Shown here piece by piece: positions 17,532 through 24,984 of a stretch of 32,667 nt of DNA. The notes beneath the pieces were generated by a model. That model made no database searches and was not told the origin of the DNA. It saw only the letters and a program-made list of their open reading frames with translations. The stretch is from Streptomyces fructofermentans. Its GTDB lineage: Bacteria > Actinomycetota > Actinomycetes > Streptomycetales > Streptomycetaceae. Each line of letters opens with the position of its first letter. Within the stretch, counting starts at the first letter, position 1. The DNA is taken from contig NZ_BMWD01000048.1 of assembly GCF_014651055.1 (NCBI RefSeq), forward strand, positions 1 to 32,667, in the 5' to 3' direction. The translations under genes were made by a program, and so were the position numbers.

Positions 17532-19301
17532 TCAGTCGCGGTTGCCCGCGCGCACGACCGCCTTGAGGATCACCGAGTGGATCTGCGACGGATCGGTGAC
17601 CAGGTGACCCGAACCGCCGGTCGCCCCGGCGATCTCGGAGAGCTCCTTGCGGTCGGCCTCGGGGCCCACGGCGATGGCGATCAGCGGCACCGGCCGCTCG
17701 GGGTCGGAGAGTCTGCGCAGCTCGGCCACCAGGTCGGAGCGCGACATGCTGCCGGGGTCCTGGTTCACGCCGTCGGTCAGCAGCACCAGGGCGTTGAACT
17801 TCCCCTTGGTGTAGGAGGCGGTGGCCGTCCGGTACGCCGCGAGGGTGGTGTCGTACAGGCCCGTCGCCCCGTCCGGGACGGGCTTCAGGGCGCGGAAGGC
17901 AGCCGACAGCCTCTCCCGCTGGCTGCTGTCGCCCACGAAGGCGCCGAGCCGGCGGGTGGGCACGGGGACGCGGTAGTCGCGCGACCCGTCGAGCCTCCGG
18001 GAGAACTCCCAGAGCCCGACCTCGTCCTCGGACGTGAAGGAGCCGAGAGCCTGGACCAGTGCCCCCTTGGTGACCTCCATGCGGGAGCGGTCCGTGCCCG
18101 GCACCGGCTTCGACATGGACGCGGAGACGTCGACGACGGTGGTGAACCGCGCGCTCTGCACGGTGATCGTCCACAGGCCGAGCGTCTCGTCGACCTCCTT
18201 GTCCTCGACCGGATCGGCGGGCAGTTCGCCGTAGGGCTGCGGCGCGCGGCCGCCCGCCTGCGCGATCAGCCGGTCCGGGACGTCGTCGTCGTCCGTGCGG
18301 AAGCCGTGCGACTCCAGGATGCGCCGGCCCTCGCGCTCGCCGAGCAGGGTCATGAACCGCAGCGCGGCCCGGCTCTCGTCCGTACTCAGCGAGGACTCGT
18401 CGACCAGCGCGAACGGGAAGTCGAGGCGCGGCGCCCCGTCCTTCGGATAGAACAGGTCGAGGGCGTCGCCGCTGTCCGCCGACTCGTTGTACGCGAACGC
18501 GGCCTGCTCGGAGAGGATCAGCGCCTGGTTGCGCTTCGGATCGCCCTGCTCGGTGCCGGAGAGGTCGCGCGGCAGGGTGTCCAGCACCTGTCCGTCGGTG
18601 GCGGAGGCCCGCTGCGAGAGCGCCTTCGCCGTGGCCGCGGTCCGGGTGTCGCCGTCCTCGGCGCCGTCGGCCGAGTGGGCCAGCTGGGTCAGCGCGAGCA
18701 GGCCGGTCGCGCTGCGCGTCGGATCGCCGGAGCCCAGCCGCAGCCGGTCGCCCGCCGTGGCCGCACCGGCCAGCTCGCTCCAGCTGTACGTCCTGCCCGG
18801 CCAGCCGAGGGACTCCGCGGCCGAGGGCACCATCGCGACGCCGACCGGCGAGGCGGCGACCGTGCCCGCCGGGGTCACGGGGATCGAGGTGTCGTCCGAC
18901 AGGATGCGGTTCACCCATACGGTGGAGTCCGGCACCCAGGCCTCGTACGCGGCGTCCTTCCGCTTCTCGGACCGCAGGGCGTCCGTCACCTCGTACGCCT
19001 CGCGCGCGGTCACGTCGACGTCCACGCAGCTGCCGTCGCTCGTCACGTCGTTGTCCCGGGCGTACTCGGCGGCCTCCTCCAGCGCGGGCGCGATGCCCGG
19101 GGCGGCGGCGACCCGGATGCGCACGGCGTTGTCCCAGCAGTTCGACCCGAAGGGGAGCAGGCCGCCCCGTACGGCGCCCACGGCACCCGCGGCTGCGGCG
19201 AGCGCGAGGGCGGTCGCGAGCGCCGCACGGCGGCGTCGCGCGCGTCGGCGGGGGCCGGTGGCACCCGACCGCAACCCGTCGGGCAAGCTGTGACGTCCCA
19301 T
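17532..19301 (-). CDS. Membrane-anchored substrate-binding and von Willebrand A domain protein
   Basis: A 589-residue protein. A basic leader (PRRRARRRR) and one hydrophobic helix (AALATALALAAAAGAVGAV) export or anchor it. Residues about 55-350 resemble an extracellular solute-binding fold (IRVAAAPGIAPALEEAAEYA, then AYEAWVPDSTVWVNRIL). Residues about 385-585 are a VWA domain with an intact MIDAS: Asp391-x-Ser393-x-Ser395 in DVSASMS, and LVLLTDGVNQD further on. VWA domains bind proteins through a divalent metal. The fusion may sense or recruit a ligand at the cell surface; its partner is unknown. GGGAGAGG precedes the ATG at 19301. It is divergent from the CPBP gene. Confidence 0.87.
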   Translation of the reverse strand: MGRHSLPDGLRSGATGPRRRARRRRAALATALALAAAAGAVGAVRGGLLPFGSNCWDNAVRIRVAAAPGIAPALEEAAEYARDNDVTSDGSCVDVDVTAREAYEVTDALRSEKRKDAAYEAWVPDSTVWVNRILSDDTSIPVTPAGTVAASPVGVAMVPSAAESLGWPGRTYSWSELAGAATAGDRLRLGSGDPTRSATGLLALTQLAHSADGAEDGDTRTAATAKALSQRASATDGQVLDTLPRDLSGTEQGDPKRNQALILSEQAAFAYNESADSGDALDLFYPKDGAPRLDFPFALVDESSLSTDESRAALRFMTLLGEREGRRILESHGFRTDDDDVPDRLIAQAGGRAPQPYGELPADPVEDKEVDETLGLWTITVQSARFTTVVDVSASMSKPVPGTDRSRMEVTKGALVQALGSFTSEDEVGLWEFSRRLDGSRDYRVPVPTRRLGAFVGDSSQRERLSAAFRALKPVPDGATGLYDTTLAAYRTATASYTKGKFNALVLLTDGVNQDPGSMSRSDLVAELRRLSDPERPVPLIAIAVGPEADRKELSEIAGATGGSGHLVTDPSQIHSVILKAVVRAGNRD

Positions 19302-19496
19302 GGCGGTGGTGCCTCTCCCTGGTCGAGCCTGAAGCCGCTGGAGCCGTGAAAGGGCCTGGTGGCGTGGCGCACAGGGAGGTCGTCCTCAGGGCGTCCGTCT
19401 ACCGACGGCCTGTCGCGCACGGTCTTCGCAACTGCTTTCGAGACCCTAGCGGGACCGGCATGGGGATGAGGCGGGATTACTCAACTGGAGGCTGGG

Positions 19497-20297
19497 GTGC
19501 AGGCGGAGACGTTGGCGGGGGACGGTTCTTTTCCCGAGGAGCGGTTGACGCGGCGGATCCTTCGCGACGAGACGCTGCTCGTCCTCGCGCTGTCGCTCGG
19601 CGCGAGCGGGGTCTCCGCGCTGATCAGCTTCGTCGGGTCGGTGACCCGGCCCGGCGGTCTCAAGGACCAGGCGGCGACGCTCAACGCGTCGGCCGCGCCG
19701 GGCCGCCCCTGGCTCGACCTGGCGTGGCAGCTGTTCGGGATCGCGTCCGCGCTGGTGCCGGTGGCCCTGGTCGCGCACCTCCTGCTGCGTGAGCGGGCCG
19801 GGCTGCGCACGATCGGCTTCGACCGGACCCGGCCGTGGTTCGACCTCGCGCGGGGTGCCGCGATCGCCGCGGTGATCGGCAGTTCGGGCATCGCCTTCTA
19901 CCTGGCGGCCAGGGGGATCGGCTTCAACCTCACGGTCGTGCCCGAGGCGCTGCCCGACGTGTGGTGGAAGTATCCGGTGCTGATCCTCTCGGCCCTCCAG
20001 AACTCGGTGGTGGAGGAGGTCATCGTCGTCGGCTATCTGCTGCGCCGCCTGGGGCAGTTGGGCTGGACCCCGATGGCGGCGCTGATCGCGAGTTCGGTGC
20101 TGCGCGGCTCCTACCACCTGTACCAGGGCATCGGCGGGTTCATCGGGAACATGGTGATGGGCGTCGTCTTCGTCTACCTTTACCGCCGTTGGGGCCGGGT
20201 GGGACCGCTGGTGGTCGCGCACTCGCTGCTCGACATCGGGGCGTTCGTCGGGTACGGGCTGCTGGCGGGGAAGGTGGACTGGCTGCCCACGGCGTGA
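19497..20297 (+). CDS. CPBP-family intramembrane protein (possible glutamic endopeptidase)
   Basis: A 266-residue membrane protein with about six to eight helices. The CPBP (Abi) motifs are mostly present: Glu173-Glu174 in VVEEVIVVGYLL, His207 in GSYHLYQG, and His242 with Asp246 in AHSLLD. The usual arginine of motif 1 (EExxxR) is replaced by hydrophobic residues, which may alter or remove protease activity. CPBP enzymes process prenylated or membrane peptides in eukaryotes and confer bacteriocin immunity in some bacteria; this member has no known substrate. GTG 19497 follows GGAGG at 19487-19491. Confidence 0.85.
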   Translation: MQAETLAGDGSFPEERLTRRILRDETLLVLALSLGASGVSALISFVGSVTRPGGLKDQAATLNASAAPGRPWLDLAWQLFGIASALVPVALVAHLLLRERAGLRTIGFDRTRPWFDLARGAAIAAVIGSSGIAFYLAARGIGFNLTVVPEALPDVWWKYPVLILSALQNSVVEEVIVVGYLLRRLGQLGWTPMAALIASSVLRGSYHLYQGIGGFIGNMVMGVVFVYLYRRWGRVGPLVVAHSLLDIGAFVGYGLLAGKVDWLPTA

Positions 20298-20363
20298 GGC
20301 CGGTGACCGGCCGGGGTGCCGGGCGGTCACGCGTACGGGCCCCTGTACGTGGCGTGCGGCGAC

Positions 20364-20382
20364 CGGGACCACCGCGGTCCCG
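20364..20382. terminator. Hairpin between converging CPBP and PhzF-like genes
   Basis: CGGGACC (20364-20370) pairs with GGTCCCG (20376-20382) around 5 bases. A further GTGACCG/CGGTCAC pair at 20303-20309 and 20324-20330 lies closer to the CPBP stop. Both are in the 111-bp convergent gap. Confidence 0.55.
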
Positions 20383-20408
20383 AGCGGCGTACGGGACGGC
20401 CCGGGCCG

Positions 20409-21227
20409 CTACGCCAGGAGTTCGCCGTCGATGACGGTGACCGCGCGGCCCGTGAGCAGTGTGCGGTCGCCGCGGAGCGCGGTGCGGACGAGCCCGGAGC
20501 GGGCCGAGGCCTGGAGCCCGGTCAGTTCGTCGCGGCCCAGGCGCTCGGACCAGAAGGGCGCCAAGGCCGTGTGGGCGCTCCCCGTGACGGGGTCCTCCGC
20601 GATGCCGACGTTCGGGAAGAAGCAGCGTGAGACGAAGTCGTGGCCGCGGGACGGGTCCCCCGCGCGGGCCGTGGCGATGACGCCCCGCTCGGAGTGGCGG
20701 GCGAGCGACCGGAGGTCGGGCGCGAGGCCCAGCACCGTTCCCTCATCGGCGAGTTCGACCAGCAGGTCGCCGACGTTCGGTCCGGTGTCGTACGTGCTGA
20801 GCGGCTCGGCGCCCAGCGCCCCGGCGAGGCCCGGCGGCACCGGGACGGCGGTCAGCGGGGCGGTCGGGAAGTCCAGCGTGATGGACCCGTCGTCGTGCGT
20901 CGTCGCGACGAGCACCCCGCTCCGCGTGGCGAACCGTACGGGCCCGTCGGCCTTCCCCGTGCCGGCCAGCACGTGGGCGGTGGCGAGCGTCGCGTGGCCG
21001 CACATCGCCACCTCGGCGACCGGGGTGAACCAGCGCAGCGCCCAGTCCGCCCCGCCGCCCGCCGGGAGGGGGTGGGCGAACGCCGTCTCGGCGTGGTTGA
21101 CCTCCAGCGCCACGTTCTGGAGCCAGGTGTCGTCCGGGAAGGACGTCGAGGCTTCGAGCAGCAGGACCCCGGCCGGGTTCCCGGCGAAGGGGCGGTCGGT
21201 GAAGGCGTCGACGATTCGAATCCGCAT
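20409..21227 (-). CDS. PhzF-family isomerase/epimerase
   Basis: A 272-residue enzyme of the PhzF fold (two related alpha/beta barrels). It opens with MRIRIVDAFTDRPFAGNPAGV, carries the catalytic Glu47 in NHAETAF, and has FTPVAEVAMCGHATLATAHV and the C-terminal EDPVTGSAH motif. PhzF of phenazine synthesis isomerises a dihydro-anthranilate intermediate, but most family members act on other, often unknown, small molecules. No other phenazine gene is present, so a general metabolic role is more likely. The ATG at 21227 is probably leaderless: TACCGT lies 7 bases upstream. Confidence 0.9.
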   Translation of the reverse strand: MRIRIVDAFTDRPFAGNPAGVLLLEASTSFPDDTWLQNVALEVNHAETAFAHPLPAGGGADWALRWFTPVAEVAMCGHATLATAHVLAGTGKADGPVRFATRSGVLVATTHDDGSITLDFPTAPLTAVPVPPGLAGALGAEPLSTYDTGPNVGDLLVELADEGTVLGLAPDLRSLARHSERGVIATARAGDPSRGHDFVSRCFFPNVGIAEDPVTGSAHTALAPFWSERLGRDELTGLQASARSGLVRTALRGDRTLLTGRAVTVIDGELLA

Positions 21228-21234
21228 GGGCCAG

Positions 21235-21265
21235 ACGGTAGGCGCCGGCCGGCGGTCCGGGCCAA
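21235..21265 (-). promoter_or_regulatory. Possible leaderless promoter of the PhzF-like gene
   Basis: On the minus strand TACCGT (21240-21235) ends 7 bases before the ATG. TTGGCC (21265-21260) lies 19 bases upstream of it, a slightly long spacer. No ribosome-binding site separates the promoter from the start. Confidence 0.4.
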
Positions 21266-21357
21266 GGCCAATCCGGGTCGCGTGGACCCACGCAGCCGAC
21301 CCGGACGCGTGCCACGCGCGGCTGGCCAGGGCGTCCGGGACATGCGCAAGACGGTGT

Positions 21358-22014
21358 TCACGCCCGTTCGGAACCGAGTGGCGTTGGCGGTATGCCCGGC
21401 GCGGGCAGGGCGAGAACGCGGGCAAGGGCGGCGGTCAGAGGAGCGGAGTGGTCAGGCAGGTGCTCGGCAATCCAGTCCGTTGCTGCCGCGAGGAACTCGG
21501 TCAGGTCGCGCTCGGCGCCGGCGAGCAGATGGCGGAGCTCGGCGACCGACAGCTCGATCATGGGACTGTCGTCCCGGTCGGTGTCGACGGTGAGGCGGAC
21601 GGTATCCCCGAGCCGCTCGGCCAGCGACGGCTCCGGATCGTGGCCGTACCCGACTACGCCGCTGCCGTCGACGACCTGGTACCAGTCGTGCCAGTCCTCC
21701 AGTCCGTCGCAGCAGCCGGGCGGGAAGGAGATGCCCGTGGAGTTGTCCGTGACGCGCAGGCCGCCCGCCGCGTAAGGGCTGTCGAGGTTCAGCAGTCCGT
21801 GGAGGAAGCCGCTGAGAGGCTCGGCCGGCCGCGGTGGGAGGTCGTCGTCGTCCGCGGGGTCCACGTCGTTGCAAGCGGCGATACGCATGAGCGCCGTCCC
21901 GATCTCGGCGGGTGAGAGCCTGCCGCTGAGCGGCAGGAAGCGGAACTGCTCGGTCTCGGCGACAGGCCAGAGGTCGAAGCCATCAGGGGTGTTCATCTCC
22001 AGGACGGGCTGCAT
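21358..22014 (-). CDS. Conserved hypothetical acidic protein, unrecognised
   Basis: A 218-residue acidic, soluble protein that I do not recognise. It has MNTPDGFDLWPVAETEQFRF near the start, an acidic run NDVDPADDDDLPPRP, and the distinctive NSTGISFPPGCCDGLEDWHD with adjacent cysteines and several Trp residues. VVGYGHDPEPSLAERLGDTV follows, and a helical region (IELSVAELRHLLAGAERDLTEFL) leads to the C-terminus. No signal peptide or membrane helix is present. ATG 22014 is chosen over ATG 21996, whose only purine-rich site is too close. It is divergent from padR, sharing a 248-bp region. Confidence 0.72.
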   Translation of the reverse strand: MQPVLEMNTPDGFDLWPVAETEQFRFLPLSGRLSPAEIGTALMRIAACNDVDPADDDDLPPRPAEPLSGFLHGLLNLDSPYAAGGLRVTDNSTGISFPPGCCDGLEDWHDWYQVVDGSGVVGYGHDPEPSLAERLGDTVRLTVDTDRDDSPMIELSVAELRHLLAGAERDLTEFLAAATDWIAEHLPDHSAPLTAALARVLALPAPGIPPTPLGSERA

Positions 22015-22216
22015 CACGATCACCTGGCGAAGTGTTCTCCATCCGTCGCCGATCCCGCCGGCCCGATCACCTTCGGCGAGATGGATGGGGCGGTGGCCCA
22101 TCTCCACCGAGAGAAGCCGTCGGCGACCCGGCTTCGCTGGGACGCGCCCCGGCTGCGATGAGGCAAGTCACCGGACCAGGCAGGGCCAGGGGTTGTCGGG
22201 CGAGCTATTCCGATAT

Positions 22217-22246
22217 ATCGTTGACGCATCGCGACAGATCAACGAT
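22217..22246. promoter_or_regulatory. Inverted-repeat operator candidate upstream of padR
   Basis: ATCGTTGA (22217-22224) and TCAACGAT (22239-22246) are perfect 8-base arms 14 bases apart. They overlap a second palindrome, CGATATATCG (22211-22220). TTGACG at 22221-22226 inside the left arm could be a -35 element. Dyad sites over their own promoter are typical of autorepressing PadR proteins. Confidence 0.6.
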
Positions 22247-22262
22247 GGATGGAGTGATTGCG

Positions 22263-22904
22263 ATGCGTTCCCATGGAGAGGAATACGGACCGGGCTTCGG
22301 ACCCGGTCAAGGACGTGGACGCGGCGGTCCCGGCCACCCCGGTCGGGGCGGCTTCGAGGGGCGGCGTGCCGCCTTCGGCCCCTTCGGGCCCGGCTTCGGT
22401 GGTCCCGGCTTCGGCCCCGGGCCCTGGGGCGGCGGGCGCGGCGGCCGGGGCGGACCGCGGGGCAGGGCGCGGCGCGGTGACGTACGCGCGTCGATCCTGG
22501 CTCTGCTCAAGGACCGGCCCATGCACGGCTACGAGATGATCCAGGAGATCGCCGAGCGCAGTGGCGGGGCGTGGAAGCCCAGCCCGGGCTCGGTGTACCC
22601 GACGCTTCAACTGCTGGAGGACGAAGGCCTGATCAGCAGCGCGACCGACGGGGGCAAGAAGCTGTTCTCGCTCACCGACGACGGTCGCGCGGCGGCCGAC
22701 GAGGGGCCCGACGCGCCCTGGGAGGACGCCGGGCGCGGGGTCGACTGGGAGGCGCTGAGCGACATCCGGCAGGCCGGCTTCGGTCTGATGGAGGCGTTCG
22801 GCCAGGTCTGGAAGACCGGCAGCAAGGAGCAGCGGGAGAAGGCGCTGTCCGTGATCAACGACGCCCGGAAGAAGCTGTACCTGATCCTCGCCGACGAGGA
22901 CTGA
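22263..22904 (+). CDS. PadR-family transcriptional regulator with Gly/Arg/Phe-rich N-terminus
   Basis: A 213-residue regulator. Residues 1-75 are low-complexity (repeated GPGF, GRGG and PRG) and probably disordered and nucleic-acid or protein binding. The PadR winged helix starts with ARRGDVRASILALLKDRPMHG and continues with YEMIQEIAERSGGAWKPSPG and SVYPTLQLLEDEGLISS. The C-terminal helices (EALSDIRQAGFGLMEAFGQV, SVINDARKKLYLIL) form the dimerisation region. ATG 22263 has GGAG 8 bases upstream; ATG 22245 would place the operator arm partly in the coding region. PadR proteins usually repress a neighbouring transporter, but none is adjacent here, so the target may be only itself or a distant gene. 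Confidence 0.9.
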   Translation: MRSHGEEYGPGFGPGQGRGRGGPGHPGRGGFEGRRAAFGPFGPGFGGPGFGPGPWGGGRGGRGGPRGRARRGDVRASILALLKDRPMHGYEMIQEIAERSGGAWKPSPGSVYPTLQLLEDEGLISSATDGGKKLFSLTDDGRAAADEGPDAPWEDAGRGVDWEALSDIRQAGFGLMEAFGQVWKTGSKEQREKALSVINDARKKLYLILADED

Positions 22905-22927
22905 TGGCTCCTGGGCGGGGGCCGACC

Positions 22928-22957
22928 GGGGGGTATTCCGCTTGCGGAGTACCCCCC
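22928..22957 (+). terminator. Hairpin terminator after padR
   Basis: GGGGGGTATTCCG (22928-22940) pairs with CGGAGTACCCCCC (22945-22957), one mismatch, 4-base loop, followed by TT. It starts 24 bases after the padR stop. Confidence 0.8.
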
Positions 22958-23080
22958 TTCACGTGTGTCGCGTCCGGGGGACGGGCTTCGCGGGTTCCGT
23001 CGCGCGGGCGGTCGCCGCGGGTGGTCCGGCCGGCCGCGACCGTGCTCGTGCCCGGGCGGGCGACCGGGCCGGGGGCGGGC

Positions 23081-23509
23081 TCAGGTCACCAGTCCGCCGA
23101 GCTTGCGCAGCGACTCGTGGAGCGCCGCCGTCGCCGAGTCCTTGAGTTTGCCCGCCATCAACGAGACGGCCGCACCCGTGAACTCGCCGTCGATCCGGAC
23201 CGTGGTGGCGTCGCCCTCCGGGATCAGCGTGTACCGCGTGGAGACGACGACGGCCATCGGGCCCTTGCCGCGGATCGCCAGTGTGCGCGCGGTCTCCAAC
23301 TCCTCGATCGTCCAGTTCACCTCGGCCGGGAAGCCCATCAGCCTCATGTTCTCCTCGAAGGTGCCGCCGACCTCGAGCTTCTGGGGGCCGCCCTTCGGGA
23401 AGCTGGTGTGGGTGGAGTTCCACTCCCCGTACGAGGAGAAGTCCGTGAGTCGGTCCCAGACCTTCTCGGCCGGTGCCTCGATCCGTGCTTCCGCGCTGAC
23501 TTCGGCCAT
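23081..23509 (-). CDS. SRPBCC (START-like) domain protein
   Basis: A 142-residue one-domain protein of the polyketide cyclase/SRPBCC type. It begins MAEVSAEARIEAPAEKVWD, has the DFSSYGEWNSTHTSFPKGG loop, YTLIPEGDATTVRIDGEFTG strands and a long C-terminal helix (TAALHESLRKLGG). These helix-grip proteins bind hydrophobic ligands in a deep cavity; the Streptomyces members of this subtype have no assigned ligand. The start has GAGGGGTGG upstream. A promoter lies at 23566-23594. Confidence 0.88.
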   Translation of the reverse strand: MAEVSAEARIEAPAEKVWDRLTDFSSYGEWNSTHTSFPKGGPQKLEVGGTFEENMRLMGFPAEVNWTIEELETARTLAIRGKGPMAVVVSTRYTLIPEGDATTVRIDGEFTGAAVSLMAGKLKDSATAALHESLRKLGGLVT

Positions 23510-23565
23510 GCGACCACCCCTCGACTCGGGTGCTGCGCCGGGCGCAGCTGGCTACGGTGTCGCGG

Positions 23566-23594
23566 AAGGTAGCCGCAGGGTCGTCAACATTCAA
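23566..23594 (-). promoter_or_regulatory. Promoter of the SRPBCC gene
   Basis: On the minus strand TTGAAT (23594-23589) and TACCTT (23571-23566) are separated by exactly 17 bases, a good vegetative promoter match about 55 bases upstream of the ATG. Confidence 0.5.
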
Positions 23595-23655
23595 TACTGA
23601 TGAACTGTCAGAAAGTGCGAATGGCAAGGCGGTCGGCGTCGCGCGGGCGGCCGGC

Positions 23656-23844
23656 TCAGCCGACCCTGCGTATCACCGCCACGTCGAACAGGTCGCAGGC
23701 CCGCGGGAACGGACCCTCGTCGTGGCAGTGCCAGGCATCCCAGAACAGATCGGCGGGGAGGGCGTCCTCGGGAGCGTGGACGCGGTACACGTACTGTCTG
23801 CCGTCGATCGCCGGCAGGGCCACCAGCCAGCACCCGCTCCCCAT
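23656..23844 (-). CDS. Small Trp/His-rich hypothetical protein
   Basis: A 62-residue protein, MGSGCWLVALPAIDGRQYVY at the start, then FWDAWHCHDEGPFPRACDLF and VAVIRRVG at the end. Almost all codons end in G or C, unlike the longer upstream reading frame, which supports coding of this part only. It is rich in Trp, His and Cys and has no membrane helix. I do not recognise a family. AGGAG lies immediately before ATG 23844, closer than ideal, so the true start could lie upstream. Confidence 0.55.
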   Translation of the reverse strand: MGSGCWLVALPAIDGRQYVYRVHAPEDALPADLFWDAWHCHDEGPFPRACDLFDVAVIRRVG

Positions 23845-24039
23845 GCTCCTGTGGACGAACCCGGGATCGCCGCGGTTGCGCCCGGGCGCGGGGCAAGGCG
23901 GCGCGCGCCCGGGCGGGCGGAAACGGCCCGATCTCATCCGTGAGGAGGAGGGCCGCGCGGTGATGCCCACCCTCCGTGGGACGGGGGAATGCTTCCCGGC
24001 GGGGATGACGTGGCGTCCCGTGGTTGATGGGGTGGGGGT

Positions 24040-24663
24040 GTGCGATCCCGTATTCCCCACCAGCAGAGCGCGGAGGGCGTGGCCCTTCGCGTGGACATCG
24101 AGGGCCGCCTCGACGCGGAGTCGGCAGCGGTGGTCGCAGGCGCGCGCAGAAGGGCCCTGCGGGACGGGGACCGGCAGATCGACACGGCGCATCTCCTGCA
24201 CACGCTCCTGGAGTCCGACCCCGAGGTGCGGGCGGCCTTCGGCGGCGGTCCGCAGGTCGCCCGGCTGCTGGGGTACCTCGTGCAGCGCAGCATCGGCTAC
24301 GGCCTGCGCTGGCAGAGCACCGTCGAGGACTCGGGCGCGGTGCCGGCGGTGGTCGGGGAGGGCTGGTCGCCGGTGGCCGCCGCCGCGCTGGAGGCGGCCC
24401 ACGTGCGCGCTGTCGGGCGGGGCGCCGGGCTCGCAGGCCCGGTCGACCTGCTCGCGGCGATCGTGGCCGAGCCCGCGTCGCGGGCGGTCGAGGTGCTGAG
24501 GCGCACGGGTGTCGACGCGCCCGTGCTGCCCGTGCCGCTGGTCCTGCCGGTGCTGGTGGACGAGGCGGTGGGGGCCGAGGGCGCGGCGGAGCGCGGTGTC
24601 GCCGGGCAGGGGTCCTCCGGCCCGCGGGCCCGGGGCGCGGAGCCGGCCGGTGACGCGGGCTGA
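24040..24663 (+). CDS. Stand-alone Clp N-terminal domain protein
   Basis: A 207-residue protein with the Clp N-domain (Clp repeat) fold: GRLDAESAAVVAGARRRAL, then DTAHLLHTLLESDPEVRAAF, and a second half ALEAAHVRAVGRGAGLAGPV with DLLAAIVAEPASRAVEVLRR. No ATPase domain follows. In ClpA/ClpC this domain binds adaptors and substrates; small actinobacterial forms (ClpC-like N domains) may work as adaptors or decoys, which is inference. The C-terminus is Ala/Gly-rich. Start 24040 is a GTG after G-rich sequence; GTG 24079 is an alternative. A tandem repeat lies after the gene. Confidence 0.75.
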   Translation: MRSRIPHQQSAEGVALRVDIEGRLDAESAAVVAGARRRALRDGDRQIDTAHLLHTLLESDPEVRAAFGGGPQVARLLGYLVQRSIGYGLRWQSTVEDSGAVPAVVGEGWSPVAAAALEAAHVRAVGRGAGLAGPVDLLAAIVAEPASRAVEVLRRTGVDAPVLPVPLVLPVLVDEAVGAEGAAERGVAGQGSSGPRARGAEPAGDAG

Positions 24664-24984
24664 GCGGACGAGGGCGCGGACGGGCAGGGCCCCTGAGCCA
24701 GAGGGCTGCCCCTGAGGCAGCGGGCCCTGAGTCAGGAGGCCCGGAGTCAGGAGGCCCGGAGTCAGGAGGCCCGGAGTCGGGAGGCCCGGAATCAGGGGAC
24801 TCGGAGTGTGGGGACCGGAGTCGCGGGCCCGGAGTCTGTGGGCCGGGAGCCGCCGGGAGTCGCCGGGAGTCTGGGGAGGGCGGAGGGCCCGGGCCGGGGG
24901 AGCGGGCCGACCGGCCGGTTCCAGGAGTTCCGGGGTGCTTGGGGGCCGCCGGCGGGGATGAGCCCGTACCCGTGGACCCGCCCG
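24664..24984. other. Intergenic region built largely of a 15-bp tandem repeat
   Basis: 321 bases between the Clp N-domain gene and the ROK gene. About 120 bases are the repeat at 24723-24842, with weaker related copies after it. Open frames across it encode only repeat-derived Gly/Pro/Glu/Ser. No gene is supported. Confidence 0.6.
24723..24842. repeat. 15-bp tandem repeat (minisatellite), about eight units
   Basis: The unit GGCCCGGAGTCAGGA is perfect at 24738-24752 and 24753-24767 and one base different at 24768-24782. Units with more changes lie at 24723-24737, 24783-24797 and, at the same period, onward to about 24842. The unit is a multiple of three but lies after a stop codon. Confidence 0.85.

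Noticed and set aside
20409..21227. Phenazine biosynthesis cluster, suggested by the PhzF-like gene
   Set aside because: No other phz gene is nearby and lone PhzF proteins are common with other functions.
24723..24842. CRISPR array
   Set aside because: The 15-bp units are contiguous and have no unique spacers; it is a plain tandem repeat.
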